NCBI GenBank assembly: GCA_021775715.1
Contig: JAJFHI010000078.1
Coordinates: forward strand, 1-13,702
DNA from: Hyphomicrobiaceae bacterium
GTDB taxonomy: Bacteria; Pseudomonadota; Alphaproteobacteria; Rhizobiales; Hyphomicrobiaceae
Direction: 5' to 3'
Length of the DNA: 13,702 nucleotides
The notes below the pieces were generated by a model. That model was given only the letters and a program-made list of their open reading frames with translations, was not told where the DNA came from and made no database searches. Positions 13,624 through 13,702 of the stretch are shown here, one piece after another. Both the position numbers and the translations under genes were made by a program. Positions within the stretch are counted from its first letter, which is position 1, and the number at the start of each line of letters is the position of its first letter.

Positions 13624-13702
13624 TCAGACGTCAGGGCGGGGTAAAGAGATTATTTCGCTGGTCTGTGCGAAATCCACTTCGTCACTTTCAATTCCGTCAG
13701 TG
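13624..13702 (-). CDS. C-terminal end of an unidentified minus-strand gene, partial
   Basis: On the minus strand a frame entering from the window edge at 13701 encodes 25 residues, TDGIESDEVDFAQTSEIISL followed by PRPDV, then TGA at 13626-13624. The acidic, protein-like composition and the position 55 bases upstream of lysS in the same direction suggest the end of an upstream gene in the same transcription unit. The fragment is too short to identify, and it could be a chance open frame. Confidence 0.35.
   Translation of the reverse strand, partial: TDGIESDEVDFAQTSEIISLPRPDV

Overview
The window reads as chromosomal DNA of an alphaproteobacterium of moderate GC content. Several families point that way: a TIGR02186-type membrane protein behind what looks like the tail of a TSUP (TauE/SafE-like) transporter gene, a DUF6460-type small membrane protein, the 'ligase-associated' DEXH helicase plus PdeM pair, a DUF952 protein coupled to a class 2 pyrD, and a class I lysyl-tRNA synthetase. 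The genus cannot be fixed from the sequence alone. No rRNA, tRNA, CRISPR array, transposase or integrase was seen.

Layout. (i) 1-974, plus strand: the last codons of a probable TSUP transporter gene overlap the start of a TIGR02186 protein gene. (ii) 987-4475, minus strand: lhr-type DEXH helicase followed by the PdeM phosphoesterase, a DNA-repair pair that meets region (i) tail to tail. (iii) 4665-4949, plus: a two-helix DUF6460 protein. (iv) 4958-6390, minus: a DUF952 gene whose stop codon overlaps the start of pyrD. (v) 6595-8340, plus: an isolated 581-aa DUF262-DUF1524 protein of the GmrSD/BrxU/SspE type, the only obvious accessory or defence gene here. (vi) 8469-10655, plus: TetR-family regulator, PRX_like1-type thioredoxin-fold protein and a YfcG-like glutathione S-transferase, the last two each followed by a good intrinsic terminator. 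(vii) 10931-13568, minus: an NnrU/MddA-type membrane methyltransferase, then upstream of it class I lysS, then the C-terminal tail of a further minus-strand gene running off the window end.

How the genes may work together. The helicase and PdeM belong to a conserved DNA-damage-response set, but the ATP-dependent ligase and exonuclease that often accompany them are not in this window. DUF952 and pyrD are probably one transcript with translational coupling. TetR, redoxin and GST look like a small thiol/electrophile stress neighbourhood. The methyltransferase next door resembles methanethiol S-methyltransferase, and the TSUP/TIGR02186 pair is often linked to sulfur anion export, so several sulfur or thiol genes lie in one window, although they are not one operon. 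The DUF262-DUF1524 protein stands alone with no methyltransferase beside it, which fits a type IV-like (modified-DNA) nuclease.

Intergenic stretches are all under 300 bases. Two of them (10704-10930 and 11666-11945) contain inverted repeats and coding-like scraps that no recognised gene explains. Most of the window is ordinary housekeeping sequence.
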